In this document: piece by piece, positions 15,040 through 23,521 of the stretch
Position numbering within the stretch: position 1 is the first letter of the stretch
Layout of the letters: each line of letters begins with the position of its first letter
Assembly: GCA_035633215.1 (NCBI GenBank)
Contig: DASQFI010000051.1
Span: forward strand, 1-58,768
Reading direction: 5' to 3'
DNA length: 58,768 nt
Origin: DASQFI01 sp035633215
Lineage (GTDB): Bacteria; Acidobacteriota; Vicinamibacteria; Vicinamibacterales; SCN-69-37
Notes under the pieces: generated by a model
The model's input: only the letters and a program-made list of their open reading frames with translations
What the model was told of the DNA's origin: nothing
Database searches by the model: none
Position numbers and translations under genes: made by a program

Positions 15040-16755
15040 CTATTTCACTCGAGATCCTGTCAGCTTGAAGTCAGCTCGCTTCCAGGCCCGATCGAGCCTG
15101 GCCTGCACAACCGCCGCCTGATCATTCTTTCCCTGTGCTTTCAGGGCCTGGATGACCCCGAAAAGCGCCCAGCCGCTCTCGACGTTCTTCTTGAGATCGT
15201 CCCAGTAGACGGTCTCTGCCTCGGCCGCGCGGCCGGCTTCGAGGAGCACGGCGCCGAGCGCGAGGCGAGGCGGGTAGTGCCACTCGAACGGTTCGGTGTA
15301 GACGAGCGCGTCTTCGAGCCGGACGGCGCGCTCGAGGTGCGCGATCGCCGCGTCGTACTGCTTGCGCGACGAGGCGATCTCCCCGGCGAGGACTTCCGGC
15401 GCGATCGCGAGCACTGAGGCGCCGGTGTTGGGCGAAAACAGCGGCGACTCGAGCGACTTGTCTCCGAGCGTCTTTTTGATCGTCGCGAGCGCCTGCTCGG
15501 CTTCATCCAGTTTGCCGGTCGCGACGAGCGCGGTCCCGCGCGCGTAGTGATAGATACCGAAGAGAAACGCGTTGTCGGCCCCAGGCGCCGGTTCCTTCAG
15601 CATCTCCTGCCATTTTCCGAACCGCGTGAGCGCGTAGTACGGCACGACGCGAAACGCCGCAAGCAAGGGAAGCTTCTTGAGCGTCTCGGCGTCGACCTTC
15701 GACGCGGCCTTCTTCGCCGTCTCGATCGCGAGCGCGCTCTGGCCGTCGGCGGTCGCCGCGAACCACAGGAAGTGCAGGTTGTGCGGGTAGTAGCCGATGG
15801 GATACAGGCCCTGGGCCCGGCACTGCGTGATGTAGTCCTCGTCGGCGGCGATCGCGAGCTGGTTGCTCTTGATCGCGTCGGAGTACCGGCCGACGCGCTG
15901 ATAGATGTGCGCGGGCATGTGCACGAGATGGCCAGCCGCCGGCGCGAGTGGCAGCAACCGGTCGGCCGCGGCTTCGGCTTTCTCCGGCCGGACGGCCTCG
16001 ACGAGATGGATGTAGAGATGCAGCGCGCCTGGATGATTCGCCTTTCGCGCGATGACCTTCTCGATGAGCGCGACGGCTTCAGCGATGCCGGCATGGGGCT
16101 CCCCGTCGCGCATCCAGTAGCCCCACGGCCGGAGATCCATGACCGACTCGACGTAAAACACCGCGACGTCGAGGTCGTTCGGAAACCTCTGGTGGACCTT
16201 CTGCATGGCGGCCGAGTACGCCTCGTCGCGCGTGCGTCGTTCCTCCGGCTTGCCGGTGTACCTGTGGGCGAGCGCGTCGATGAGCGCCCGCTCCTTCGCC
16301 GTGACCGTGGGTCTCTTGCTGAGCGTGACCGCTTTCTGAATCGCCGCGTACGCGGGCGCCTCATCGGTCGGCTCCATCGCGGCGTTGATGTTCGGGCCGA
16401 GCACCAGCGCCTGGCCCCAGTACGCCATCGCGCAGTTCGGGTCGAGCCGGGCGGCCTCGCGGAACGCGCGGCCGGACTCGGCGTGGTTGAACGCCCACGA
16501 GAGGTTGATGCCCTGGTTGATGAAGAGCTGCGCGCGGGCGCTCTTCGTGCTGACGGGGAAGATGTATTTCCCGACGTTCTGCAGCCGCGGCGCCACTTGA
16601 CCGGCCTGGTTTGGACGATCGGGCTCGGCCGGGGCCACGTAGTGCTTATGGCTCGGCGACGCCGAAGGCTGCGCTGATGGCTGCTGCGCGGCGAGCAGGG
16701 ACGTCAGGGACAGGACGGCAGCGGTGAGAGCAAAGGAGACGATTCGAGTCGGCAT
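15040..16755 (-). CDS. Exported TPR-repeat protein
   Basis: 571 aa from ATG 16755 (the frame is open upstream but MPTRIVSFALTAAVLSLTS is a clear signal peptide). The family signature near the start of the mature protein is LFINQGINLSWAFNHAESGR followed by AFREAARLDPNCAMAYWGQA, a helix-turn-helix TPR unit; further TPR-like helices continue (GRYSDAIKSNQLAIAADEDY, GRAAEAETVYWDDLKKN). A HxxxHY segment near the N-terminus is of unclear meaning. Similar TPR proteins of about 550-600 aa are frequent in Acidobacteria and Bacteroidetes. No catalytic domain; probably an envelope-associated scaffold. Its start is 115 bp from a palindromic element. Confidence 0.75.
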   Translation of the reverse strand: MPTRIVSFALTAAVLSLTSLLAAQQPSAQPSASPSHKHYVAPAEPDRPNQAGQVAPRLQNVGKYIFPVSTKSARAQLFINQGINLSWAFNHAESGRAFREAARLDPNCAMAYWGQALVLGPNINAAMEPTDEAPAYAAIQKAVTLSKRPTVTAKERALIDALAHRYTGKPEERRTRDEAYSAAMQKVHQRFPNDLDVAVFYVESVMDLRPWGYWMRDGEPHAGIAEAVALIEKVIARKANHPGALHLYIHLVEAVRPEKAEAAADRLLPLAPAAGHLVHMPAHIYQRVGRYSDAIKSNQLAIAADEDYITQCRAQGLYPIGYYPHNLHFLWFAATADGQSALAIETAKKAASKVDAETLKKLPLLAAFRVVPYYALTRFGKWQEMLKEPAPGADNAFLFGIYHYARGTALVATGKLDEAEQALATIKKTLGDKSLESPLFSPNTGASVLAIAPEVLAGEIASSRKQYDAAIAHLERAVRLEDALVYTEPFEWHYPPRLALGAVLLEAGRAAEAETVYWDDLKKNVESGWALFGVIQALKAQGKNDQAAVVQARLDRAWKRADFKLTGSRVK

Positions 16756-16867
16756 TGGACGTTCCTCAACTTTTGGAAATACGCGAATTCGGTGCGCGAG
16801 GTTGGAACCGGCGAATTCCGGGTCCTGTCTATCGATGCAACCGCGCTTCACGGTACGATTCCCACGC

Positions 16868-16975
16868 ATGAGCCGTTCTCACTTTCCTGTAGCGGCCCGC
16901 CGGGCAGAATTCTGCCCATTTGTCCGCGATTCGTGCGGTTTGGCACTACGTGGAAGTGAGAACGGCTCATGCTGA
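16868..16975 (+). other. Short ORF created by palindromic element A, overlapping the tauE start
   Basis: ATG at 16868-16870 (last G supplied by the element) opens a 35-codon frame reading MSRSHFPVAARRAEFC and on through the whole element to a TGA at 16973-16975, which overlaps the tauE ATG at 16969. It is a by-product of the insertion, but it would translationally couple to tauE if the original ribosome site upstream of 16868 is used. Confidence 0.35.
16870..16968 (+). mobile_element. 99-bp palindromic mini-element, copy A, inserted at the tauE start
   Basis: Ends GAGCCGTTCTCACTT and its complement; with flanking bases the arms form a perfect 18-bp inverted repeat (16867-16884 and 16954-16971). 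A perfect internal palindrome GGGCAGAATTCTGCCC lies at 16902-16917. Flanked on both sides by AT (16868-16869, 16969-16970), with GC outside (16866-16867, 16971-16972). Removing the element plus one AT leaves GCATGC and restores CGC-ATG-CTG, the tauE start. The sequence is homologous throughout to copies B and C in reverse orientation (arm word CCTGTAGCG is on the left here, on the right in B). Confidence 0.85.
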
Positions 16976-17781
16976 CGCTTGCGCTCACCCTGCTCGTCGG
17001 CGTTCTGGCCGGCGGTCTCGGCGCGCTCCTCGGCGTCGGCGGCGGCGTCGTCCTCGTTCCGCTGATCCACGCCGTGCTCGGCCGGTCGTTTCGCGAGGCC
17101 GCCGCGGTGAGCCTGGTGGCGGTGCTGGCCACCTCGGCGTCGGTGGCCGCCTCGACCGAGACGCGCAAGCTCCTCAACGTCCGGCTCGCGCTCGTTCTGC
17201 TCATCTTCAGTGTCAGCGGCGCGACGTTCGGCGCCAGCGTACTCCATCTTCTGTCCGAGCAGACGTACGAGAGGATTTTCGGCATCACGGCGGCAGTGAT
17301 TGCCGTCGGCATGCTGCAGCGGCTCGACAAGCGCAACGTCCGAAGCGCGAGCGCGGTGGTTGATCCGGGCGTGCTCGGCGGCCACTTCTATGACGAAGAC
17401 ACCCGCACCGAAGTCTACTACCATCCGCGCAGGCTGCCGATCGCGATGTTCGCCTCGTTTGGCGCCGGCCTGCTCGCGTCGTTTCTCGGCATCGGCGGCG
17501 GGATTCTGGTCGTGCCGTCGCTCAACTCGTGGTGCGGCGTGCCGATGCGCGTCGCTGCGGCGACGAGCGGGTTCATGATCGGCATCACGGCGATTCCCGG
17601 CGCCATCATGCACTATCACCTCGGGTACCTGACCGACTTCCGGCTGGCCGCGGCGGCCGCGCTCGGCGTGCTGATCGGCTATCGGCTCGGCATCTCGCTT
17701 GGTCAGCGGACCCCGGTCCGCGGGTTGAAGATCCTGATGGCCGTAATGCTCGCCATCGTCGCGCTGAGGTATCTGATATGA
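16969..17781 (+). CDS. TauE/SafE (TSUP) family anion permease
   Basis: 270 aa, about eight helices in two homologous halves, each with the family glycine motif: LGALLGVGGGVVLVPLIHA near residue 20 and ASFLGIGGGILVVPSLNS near 180. TSUP proteins move sulfite, sulfoacetate, thiosulfate or similar anions. The next gene (DUF1634) overlaps by 4 bp and is the usual partner of this subgroup. The start codon region was split by palindromic element A, so the present ribosome site is supplied by the element end (GGAAGTGAG), 12-13 bases upstream and not ideal. Confidence 0.88.
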   Translation: MLTLALTLLVGVLAGGLGALLGVGGGVVLVPLIHAVLGRSFREAAAVSLVAVLATSASVAASTETRKLLNVRLALVLLIFSVSGATFGASVLHLLSEQTYERIFGITAAVIAVGMLQRLDKRNVRSASAVVDPGVLGGHFYDEDTRTEVYYHPRRLPIAMFASFGAGLLASFLGIGGGILVVPSLNSWCGVPMRVAAATSGFMIGITAIPGAIMHYHLGYLTDFRLAAAAALGVLIGYRLGISLGQRTPVRGLKILMAVMLAIVALRYLI

Positions 17782-18074
17782 CCTTTGCCGATTCCGACTC
17801 CGTCGTCGAGCGCGCGCGGTGTCTCTTCAGCCGGGTCGCGCTCGGGGTCGCGATCTGTCTACTCGCGGCGGGCGTCGTCCTCGCCGAGGTTGGCCGCCCG
17901 ACGGAATCGCTCGTCGTCCTCGAGTCGGGCGCGGTGATCCTGCTCGCGATTCCCATTCTCAATGCCATCGCCGCGCTGCTCGAGGAGATCGGCCGTCGCG
18001 ACTGGCCGTTCGTGGCGGCCGGGGCGCTCGTGATCGGGCTGGTGGCGTATAGCGTGATCGACAAGATCAGGTGA
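17778..18074 (+). CDS. DUF1634 small membrane protein, TauE partner
   Basis: 98 aa, ATG overlaps the tauE stop (ATGA). Three hydrophobic segments: VALGVAICLLAAGVVLAEVG, LESGAVILLAIPILNAIAAL and FVAAGALVIGLVAYSVIDKI, with a charged loop EEIGRRDW before the last. This size and pattern, and the position after a TSUP permease, fit DUF1634. Its role is unknown; it may be an accessory subunit of the permease. Confidence 0.75.
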   Translation: MTFADSDSVVERARCLFSRVALGVAICLLAAGVVLAEVGRPTESLVVLESGAVILLAIPILNAIAALLEEIGRRDWPFVAAGALVIGLVAYSVIDKIR

Positions 18075-18112
18075 ATCGATCGATTGGTTGATCGATCTAT
18101 CGATCGATTGAA
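18074..18112. repeat. TCGATCGATTG direct repeats and palindrome
   Basis: AATCGATCGATTGG, TTGATCGATCTA and TCGATCGATTGAA follow each other directly after the DUF1634 gene. AATCGATCGATT (18074-18085) is a perfect palindrome. A low-complexity word repeat, possibly also a hairpin end for the tauE operon. Confidence 0.55.
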
Positions 18113-18144
18113 AACCTTGCGTGTCGTCGGCTTCGGAACAAGAT

Positions 18145-18181
18145 CAGTTCTGAGTTCTCAGTTCTGAGTTCTAAGTTGTCA
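18145..18181. repeat. AGTTCTGAG word repeat
   Basis: CAGTTCTGAGTTCT, repeated as CAGTTCTGAGTTCT, then AAGTTGTCAG. The exact 14-bp unit is present twice in tandem and the third is degenerate; the tract reaches the stop codon of the minus-strand gene at 18179. Confidence 0.65.
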
Positions 18182-19009
18182 GTGTTTCTTAATGATCGTC
18201 TCCACGTCGACGTTGAACTTCCGAAAGTTCGAGTAGCTCGCGCGGCCTTCCGTGAGCTCAGTGGCGCGCCGGTACATCTCGCGCATCGTTACCGGAAGCC
18301 AGAGATCATCGAGCTTGGCCTGTGGCGCGTACGTCACCGTGATCACGACGTGCACCAACCCGGAGAGCATCAACTCGGTCCGCACGATGCGGCCTTGTGC
18401 CGGGTCGATCCAGAAGCGTCCTCTGGAAGCCGACCCGTCAGGCGTGGTGATGACGCGGGGGGACGCCTTTTCCTGAAACTCGACGACACGCGCGCGTACG
18501 CCGGCGATCGTTTCGAAGCCTTTGTCCGTGAATGTGCTGCGGCCCTGGCGATCGCGCTTGAGAAACGTCAGCGCCATCGTCGGAATGTTGATATTGCGCG
18601 TGACCTGGCCGATGTTGAATCGCGAGCTTTCGTCCAGGATGTTTCTGGCCTGCGCCAGCGAATCGGCAGACGGTTTCAGGAACAACTGGAACAAGCGCTC
18701 GTCGTGATCACGCACCGGCCGGCCGTCGACTTCGAACACGTCGCGGAACCCCAGCCAGCCTGCCGCGCCAATGCTGAGCACGAGCATGTCGGACTTGAGA
18801 TGGCGCACCGAGCGAGCGCTGCCGCGCTGAACGCTCTGACTGTAGCTCTCGAGCGAGACGACCGCGCCGCACTTCTGTTCGTAGTCGGCCAGATAATCCG
18901 CTGCGGACGAGAGCAGCGCCGTCAGTTCCGCGTGCTGGGACTGCGCGCCCGCGGGCATCGAGAGCGCGACGGCCACGGCGAGGCCGATGCGGTGGCGCCA
19001 GATGCCCAA
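18179..19009 (-). CDS. Secreted protein of unknown function (LolA-like length and strand pattern)
   Basis: 276 aa; start is TTG at 19009 with GAGGAG five bases upstream, the SD overlapping the stop of the molybdoenzyme gene (2 bp between the genes). Signal peptide: IGLAVAVALSMPAGAQS. The mature part begins with a helix (LTALLSSAADYLADYEQKCG) followed by SLESYSQ and long beta strands (MLVLSIGAAGWLGFRDVFEV, RVVEFQEKASPRVI, SRGRFWIDPAQGRIVRTELM, LWLPVTMREMYR). I recognise this 'YE..C/F..VV.LE.Y.Q' pattern from exported proteins in Acidobacteria but not its function. The tight linkage suggests it is made with the molybdoenzyme. Confidence 0.65.
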   Translation of the reverse strand: MGIWRHRIGLAVAVALSMPAGAQSQHAELTALLSSAADYLADYEQKCGAVVSLESYSQSVQRGSARSVRHLKSDMLVLSIGAAGWLGFRDVFEVDGRPVRDHDERLFQLFLKPSADSLAQARNILDESSRFNIGQVTRNINIPTMALTFLKRDRQGRSTFTDKGFETIAGVRARVVEFQEKASPRVITTPDGSASRGRFWIDPAQGRIVRTELMLSGLVHVVITVTYAPQAKLDDLWLPVTMREMYRRATELTEGRASYSNFRKFNVDVETIIKKH

Positions 19010-19011
19010 AA

Positions 19012-21705
19012 CTACTCCTCGATCTTGTACGCCTCAGGCACCGGCCGGAGCGGCCGGTCGAACCACATCGGCCGCCGCGTGCCATCCGGGCCCGGGGCCG
19101 GGCGCGTCTTCGCCATCCATTCCTTGTAGAGGCGATGCGACTCTTCGGTGTCCACGAAGACGTCGCCGTAGCGATCGTCGGGTTCGGCCTTCTCGACGCG
19201 GACCCGTTGATGCCAGCAGTGCATGCCGCTCACCGGATCAGGCTGGACCGGGAATGTCAGGTTCTGATGGACGCCGACGTCGCTCCACCAGACACGGGCG
19301 CTGTCGGGGTCGTCGCTCTTGAACGGCCTGGCGCCATGGACCTGGCGCATCTCGTACTTGCCGTCGCCCTTCCGGGAGATCGTGACGAGTGCGGACGCGC
19401 CGCGCGCGCCGCCCCGATCCTCGTGCAGCCGCCACCGCCCGAGGTGATGCGACATCGCGACCACGCCGGGGCAGAGACCTTCGGTGACCCAGGCGCGCGT
19501 GACGAAGTAGCCGATGGCGGTGCGCACCTTGACGAGATCGCCCGCCGCGACGCCGAGATTGATCGCGTCCCCGGTCGCGATCCAGAGCGGATTGTCGTGG
19601 GAGATCTCGTACAGCCACTTCACGGGTGACCGGGTGTGAATGAGGGTCGGCAGGCGGAAGTTCGGGAGCAAGTCGAACTCGCCGGCTTCCCGATCGATGT
19701 CGCGCCAGTACACCTGGCCGGGCACGTAGCGTGGAATGGCGTGCTCCGGCCAGCCCCACTCGGCCAGCGTGAGCGAGCAGAATTCGAGCTTGCGTGACGG
19801 CGTGTTGAAACCGGCCACGCGCACGCCGTCGACGACGACCCCGCCGCTTTCAACCGGCTGCTCGTGCGCCTTGCTGTACGCCTTCGCGTCGACCTCGAAC
19901 GCGCCGTAGCGACGCATGTACTGGAGCGGCGTCAGCTGTTCGCGCGCGGCCGCTTCCGGCAGACCGGGAACGGAGTTCTCGAACATCCACCCGAAGTACT
20001 CGTCGAGCGTGATCTTCTCGCCCGGCCGGTACGGCGACTCGAAGTAGCGGCGAATGCCGAGCTGGCCGTCGGGATCGATCCGCCACGAGAGCGCGATCCA
20101 GAACTCGGCCTCTTCCCAGACCTCGCCTGGGTTGGCCTCGAACGTGTTGGCCACGCGCTTGCCCTGTTTCTCGAGCGCGACCCGCTTCACCGGCTGCCGG
20201 AATCCCAGCCATCGGGCGGCGTGCGTCTCCTGGCTCATCGTGTCGTGGCGCTCGGTTCCCAGGCCCATCGGCAGGACGTAGTCGGCGAACCACGCGGTCT
20301 CGCTCCAGATCGGCGTGAGCGCGACGTGACAGCCGATCTTCGACTCGTCCTGCAGGACTTCCATCCAGGTAAAGCCGTCGGGATTCGTCCAGAGCGGGTT
20401 GTAGACCCGCGTGAAGTACGTGTCCAGCCGTCCGCGGCCCTCCTTCAGGAAATGCGGCAGGAGAAAGCTCATCTCGAAAAACGCGAGCGGGAACTCCTTC
20501 GGGAACAGCAGCTCGTTCCAGTACTCAGGCGGCGGTGGAGGGTTGTACGGCTTGGGAACGAACTTGTTCGAGTGGTGCAGGTTCACGCCGCCCTGCTCGC
20601 CGATCGAGCCCATGAGCACGACGAGCAAGTACAGACAGCGGGTGATCTGCCAGCCCCAGAGGTGCCCCGATGCCGCGGCCCGCCAGCTGTGCGTCGAGAA
20701 CGCGGTCCCTGCCGCCGCGATCGCCTCGGCGGCCTCGCGGATGCGCTCGGCGGGCACTCCGGTTTCGATCTCGGCGTACTCAGGCGTGAAGAGCTCGTAC
20801 TCCTGCTTCAGCGCGATCTCGAACCCTTCGAACGTCCGCGGCAGCTCGGGCCAGCTGGAGTCGAGATACGTCTCCCAGTTCACCCACCGGCGGACGAACT
20901 CCCGGTTGTAATTGCCGGTCTCCACGAGATACCGCGCGATCGCGAGCAGCAGCGCGCCTTCGCTGCCGGGCTTCGCCGGCAGCCAGAGGTCGGCTTTGGC
21001 CGACGTGTTCGACAGCCGCGGGTCGATGACGATGAGCTTCGCGCCTTTCGACTGGCCTTCGACGATTCGCTGTGCATGCGGATTGAAGTAGTGGCCCGAC
21101 TCGAGGTGCGAGGAAAGCAGCAGGATCGTCCTGGCGTTGGCGTGATCGGGCGACGGACGATCCGCGCCCGTCCAGAGAAAGTGTCCAAGCCGCGCCGACG
21201 ACGAGCAGACGTTCGTGTGGCTGTTGTGACCGTCGAGGCCCCACGCCTGCAGCACGCGGTTGACGTAGCCGTCCTCGCCCGGCCGGCCGACGTGATACAT
21301 CAGCTCGTGCCGGCGATTCTCCTTGATGGCCTTGCGGATCCGGCCGGCGATGTCGGTGAGCGCCTCTTCCCACGTGACGCGCCGCCACTCGCCGCTGCCG
21401 CGCGCGCCCTCGCGTTTGAGCGGATAGAGAATGCGATCCGGATCCTCGAGCTGATTGGGCGTGACGACGCCCTTGGCGCACGTGCGGCCGCGGCTGCCCG
21501 GATGCACCGGGTTGCCTTCGATCTTGCGGACCTCGAGCGTCTCCTTGTCGACGTACGCGAGGATGCCGCACGCCGACTCACAGTTGAAGCAGATGCTCGG
21601 GATGATCCAGTACTTCTTCCGATCCTTCTTCGGCCAGCTCTTGGACTCGTAGTCCTCGTAGTCGTCCCATTGGGACGGATCGGGATGAGTTCTGAAGTCA
21701 GCCAT
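19012..21705 (-). CDS. Large molybdopterin oxidoreductase, catalytic subunit (DMSO reductase family)
   Basis: 897 aa. N-terminal [4Fe-4S] ligands CFNCESACG (39-47) and RTCAKG near residue 76. Mo/W-bisMGD domains follow: LLLSSHLESGHYFNPHAQRI, AKLIVIDPRLSNTSAKADLW, LPAKPGSEGALLLAIARYL, and the C-terminal dinucleotide-binding domain (WLYEISHDNPLWIATGDAIN, GDLVKVRTAIG). NVCSSSARLGHF is the likely metal-ligand loop; a Cys ligand would place it with polysulfide/thiosulfate/formate-type enzymes. There is no twin-arginine signal, so it should be cytoplasmic with the FeS/NrfD partner upstream. Substrate not assigned. The 5' leader contains the 54-bp repeat motif seen also before hpnD. Confidence 0.85.
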   Translation of the reverse strand: MADFRTHPDPSQWDDYEDYESKSWPKKDRKKYWIIPSICFNCESACGILAYVDKETLEVRKIEGNPVHPGSRGRTCAKGVVTPNQLEDPDRILYPLKREGARGSGEWRRVTWEEALTDIAGRIRKAIKENRRHELMYHVGRPGEDGYVNRVLQAWGLDGHNSHTNVCSSSARLGHFLWTGADRPSPDHANARTILLLSSHLESGHYFNPHAQRIVEGQSKGAKLIVIDPRLSNTSAKADLWLPAKPGSEGALLLAIARYLVETGNYNREFVRRWVNWETYLDSSWPELPRTFEGFEIALKQEYELFTPEYAEIETGVPAERIREAAEAIAAAGTAFSTHSWRAAASGHLWGWQITRCLYLLVVLMGSIGEQGGVNLHHSNKFVPKPYNPPPPPEYWNELLFPKEFPLAFFEMSFLLPHFLKEGRGRLDTYFTRVYNPLWTNPDGFTWMEVLQDESKIGCHVALTPIWSETAWFADYVLPMGLGTERHDTMSQETHAARWLGFRQPVKRVALEKQGKRVANTFEANPGEVWEEAEFWIALSWRIDPDGQLGIRRYFESPYRPGEKITLDEYFGWMFENSVPGLPEAAAREQLTPLQYMRRYGAFEVDAKAYSKAHEQPVESGGVVVDGVRVAGFNTPSRKLEFCSLTLAEWGWPEHAIPRYVPGQVYWRDIDREAGEFDLLPNFRLPTLIHTRSPVKWLYEISHDNPLWIATGDAINLGVAAGDLVKVRTAIGYFVTRAWVTEGLCPGVVAMSHHLGRWRLHEDRGGARGASALVTISRKGDGKYEMRQVHGARPFKSDDPDSARVWWSDVGVHQNLTFPVQPDPVSGMHCWHQRVRVEKAEPDDRYGDVFVDTEESHRLYKEWMAKTRPAPGPDGTRRPMWFDRPLRPVPEAYKIEE

Positions 21706-21729
21706 GGACTCGCGTCATCTTTTCTCACT

Positions 21730-21783
21730 TGCTCGCGGGGCCCCACCCCCGCTCGCCCGCCCTGCGGCGCTCGCAGACTCGCT
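21730..21783 (-). repeat. 54-bp leader repeat, copy 1 (upstream of the molybdoenzyme)
   Basis: Read on the minus strand it starts AGCGAGTCTGCGAGCGCC and ends GGTGGGGCCCCGCGAGCA; 51 of 54 positions equal 50254-50307. The three differences are all in the middle 9 bases. It ends 24 bp before the ATG at 21705, in the same orientation relative to its downstream gene as copy 2. GGGGCCCC makes a self-complementary core. Confidence 0.75.
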
Positions 21784-21805
21784 CTCCTCGGGCGGTCTTT
21801 CTCTC

Positions 21806-21840
21806 AATGCCTCACGCCTCAAGCCCCAAGCCTCAGCTGT
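21806..21840. repeat. AAGCC/CCTCA word repeat
   Basis: AATGCCTCACGCCTCAAGCC, then CCAAGCCTCAGC, covering the stop codon of the FeS/NrfD gene. The word CCTCAAGCCCC recurs at 23498-23509 on the other side of the same gene. Confidence 0.55.
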
Positions 21841-23359
21841 TCGGCACCGATTGCCCGGCTTCGACCCAGATGTACTCCCAGGCGAGACAGCCGGCCAGCG
21901 CGACGAGCGCGGCGGGGACGAGGATGCCCAATGAAAACCCGTTGGCCGAGGCCAGCCAGACGGAAACGAGCGGCGCCAGCCCGCCCATGCCGAGCGCGCC
22001 AATCCAGAACAGCCCTCGATACGGGCCGGACCGCACGGCCTTCACCGCGAGCTCGTGATGGATGGTCGGGCTTGGCGTCAGCAGATGCTCGAGGACAAGG
22101 AGACACAAGTGCGAGACCGACGCCAGCGCCAGCGCGAGCGCCAGCGCGCGGATCGTCGCCGGCTCGCCGCTGATGAAGAACGAGACGACGAGCAGCGCCG
22201 CGCTGCCTTCGGCAACGGCCTGGGCCACGAGGTCGATCGTCCCATGCGGGCCCTGCCAGAGATCGCGCGCGAGACCCTGCGCGAAGAGGAACCCGGTGTA
22301 CGCCGTGGCCGCGAGCGCCACGACGAACGCGAACGGTGCCAGCATCGAGACCGCCGCGGTCTGTCCGTTCAGGTGGAGCAGGATCCAGGTCGTCGCGATC
22401 GCGGCGTGACCGGTGAGTAGAAACGCGCCGCGCGCGAGCCACGACGACCAGTTCGGCCGCGTGAGAATCATCAGGAACCGCTGCGGCTGCTCGAGATCGA
22501 TGATCAGCACGACCGCGGTCACGAGCGCGAACACCGCCGAGACGATCGGCCCCGCGAGGCCGACGAGCGTCGACCGGTCGCCCATCATCCAGAGGAGCGC
22601 GGTCAGGAGCATCGCGCCCGTCGAGATGCCCTTGGTCAGAAGATAGATGACGAGATCGATCCCCCACGCCTTCCGGTGCGGCACGTCATAGTCGACGCGC
22701 GGGTCGCCCGGACGCGAGACATCCGGCGTCGCCGCCCCGAGCGGGCGCAGCTCCACCCGCCCCTCCTTGAACATGAACGGCCGGGTCGCCAGTTCGGGTC
22801 GCATCGTGGCCTCGTCGGCGCCGAGGTAGAAGACCTTCGGCCCCGTGCCCTTTTCGGGCTTGCGTACCATGAACGACTCGCGCTGCACGATTTGCGAGAC
22901 CCGGCTCTCCGGATCGTCCATGTCGCCGAAGATACGGCAGTCGGTCGGACAGACGCTCACGCAGGCCGGCTGCAGCTCGTTCTCGACGCGGTTCGCGCAG
23001 AAGTTGCACTTCTCGGCGGTCCGCGTGTTCGGGTCGATGAAGAGCTGATCGTACGGGCATGCGGCCATGCAGGCCCGGCAGCCGATGCACACCTCGCCGT
23101 TCAGATCGACGATGCCGTCGGGGCGCTTGTAGAGCGCGTTGGTCGGACAGATCTCGAGGCAGGGCGCGTCCTCGCACTGGTTGCAAAGAACCGGGAGGAA
23201 CAGCCGCTGTGTGTCGGGGAACGTGCCTTTCTCGACCGTCTTGACCCAGCAGCGGTTGACGCCGACCGGGATGTCATGTTCCGCCTTGCAGGCAATCGTG
23301 CACGCATGGCATCCGATGCACTTCTTCAGATCAATGACAAACCCGTAGTTCGGCACCAA
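21833..23359 (-). CDS. Fused ferredoxin-type FeS subunit and NrfD/DmsC-like membrane anchor
   Basis: 508 aa. Residues 1-165 are a DmsB/NrfC-type electron-transfer domain with four [4Fe-4S] cysteine groups: CIGCHACTIAC (14-24), CNQCEDAPCLEIC (59-71), CIGCRACMAACP (91-102) and CNFCANRV with CVSVCP after it. From about residue 225 there are eight or more membrane helices of the NrfD/DmsC type (LVIYLLTKGISTGAMLLTAL onwards). The subunit would pass electrons between the quinone pool and the downstream molybdoenzyme. Fusion of B and C subunits is uncommon. No Tat signal, so the FeS head faces the cytoplasm with the catalytic subunit. It is the first gene of this minus-strand unit. Confidence 0.85.
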   Translation of the reverse strand: MVPNYGFVIDLKKCIGCHACTIACKAEHDIPVGVNRCWVKTVEKGTFPDTQRLFLPVLCNQCEDAPCLEICPTNALYKRPDGIVDLNGEVCIGCRACMAACPYDQLFIDPNTRTAEKCNFCANRVENELQPACVSVCPTDCRIFGDMDDPESRVSQIVQRESFMVRKPEKGTGPKVFYLGADEATMRPELATRPFMFKEGRVELRPLGAATPDVSRPGDPRVDYDVPHRKAWGIDLVIYLLTKGISTGAMLLTALLWMMGDRSTLVGLAGPIVSAVFALVTAVVLIIDLEQPQRFLMILTRPNWSSWLARGAFLLTGHAAIATTWILLHLNGQTAAVSMLAPFAFVVALAATAYTGFLFAQGLARDLWQGPHGTIDLVAQAVAEGSAALLVVSFFISGEPATIRALALALALASVSHLCLLVLEHLLTPSPTIHHELAVKAVRSGPYRGLFWIGALGMGGLAPLVSVWLASANGFSLGILVPAALVALAGCLAWEYIWVEAGQSVPNS

Positions 23360-23404
23360 CGGGGACTATAGACGAAATCACAAGAGGGGGAAAACCGGAA
23401 CCGG

Positions 23405-23510
23405 CTCGAGGCTCGAGGCTCGAGGCTTTGGGGCATGTATCCGAATTGCCAGCGGGTGTATCGCACCGTCCCCCTCGCCGCAAGCCACAAGCCACAAGCC
23501 TCAAGCCCCG
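23405..23510. repeat. CTCGAGG triple repeat and AAGCCAC word repeat
   Basis: Three tandem CTCGAGG units (23405-23427), and after 50 bp GCAAGCCACAAGCCACAAG with CCTCAAGCCCCG (23480-23510). This is the gap between cupredoxin and FeS/NrfD genes. The second part shares the CCTCAAGCCCC word with 21816-21826. Confidence 0.55.
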
Positions 23511-23521
23511 CGCATCTCCTA

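Noticed and set aside
18074..18181. Word repeats as a CRISPR array
   Set aside because: Units are 10-14 bp, adjacent and degenerate, with no spacers and no cas genes.
19012..21705. Naming the molybdoenzyme as formate dehydrogenase, polysulfide or arsenate reductase
   Set aside because: Residues around the metal ligand fit more than one subfamily and the gene context does not decide.
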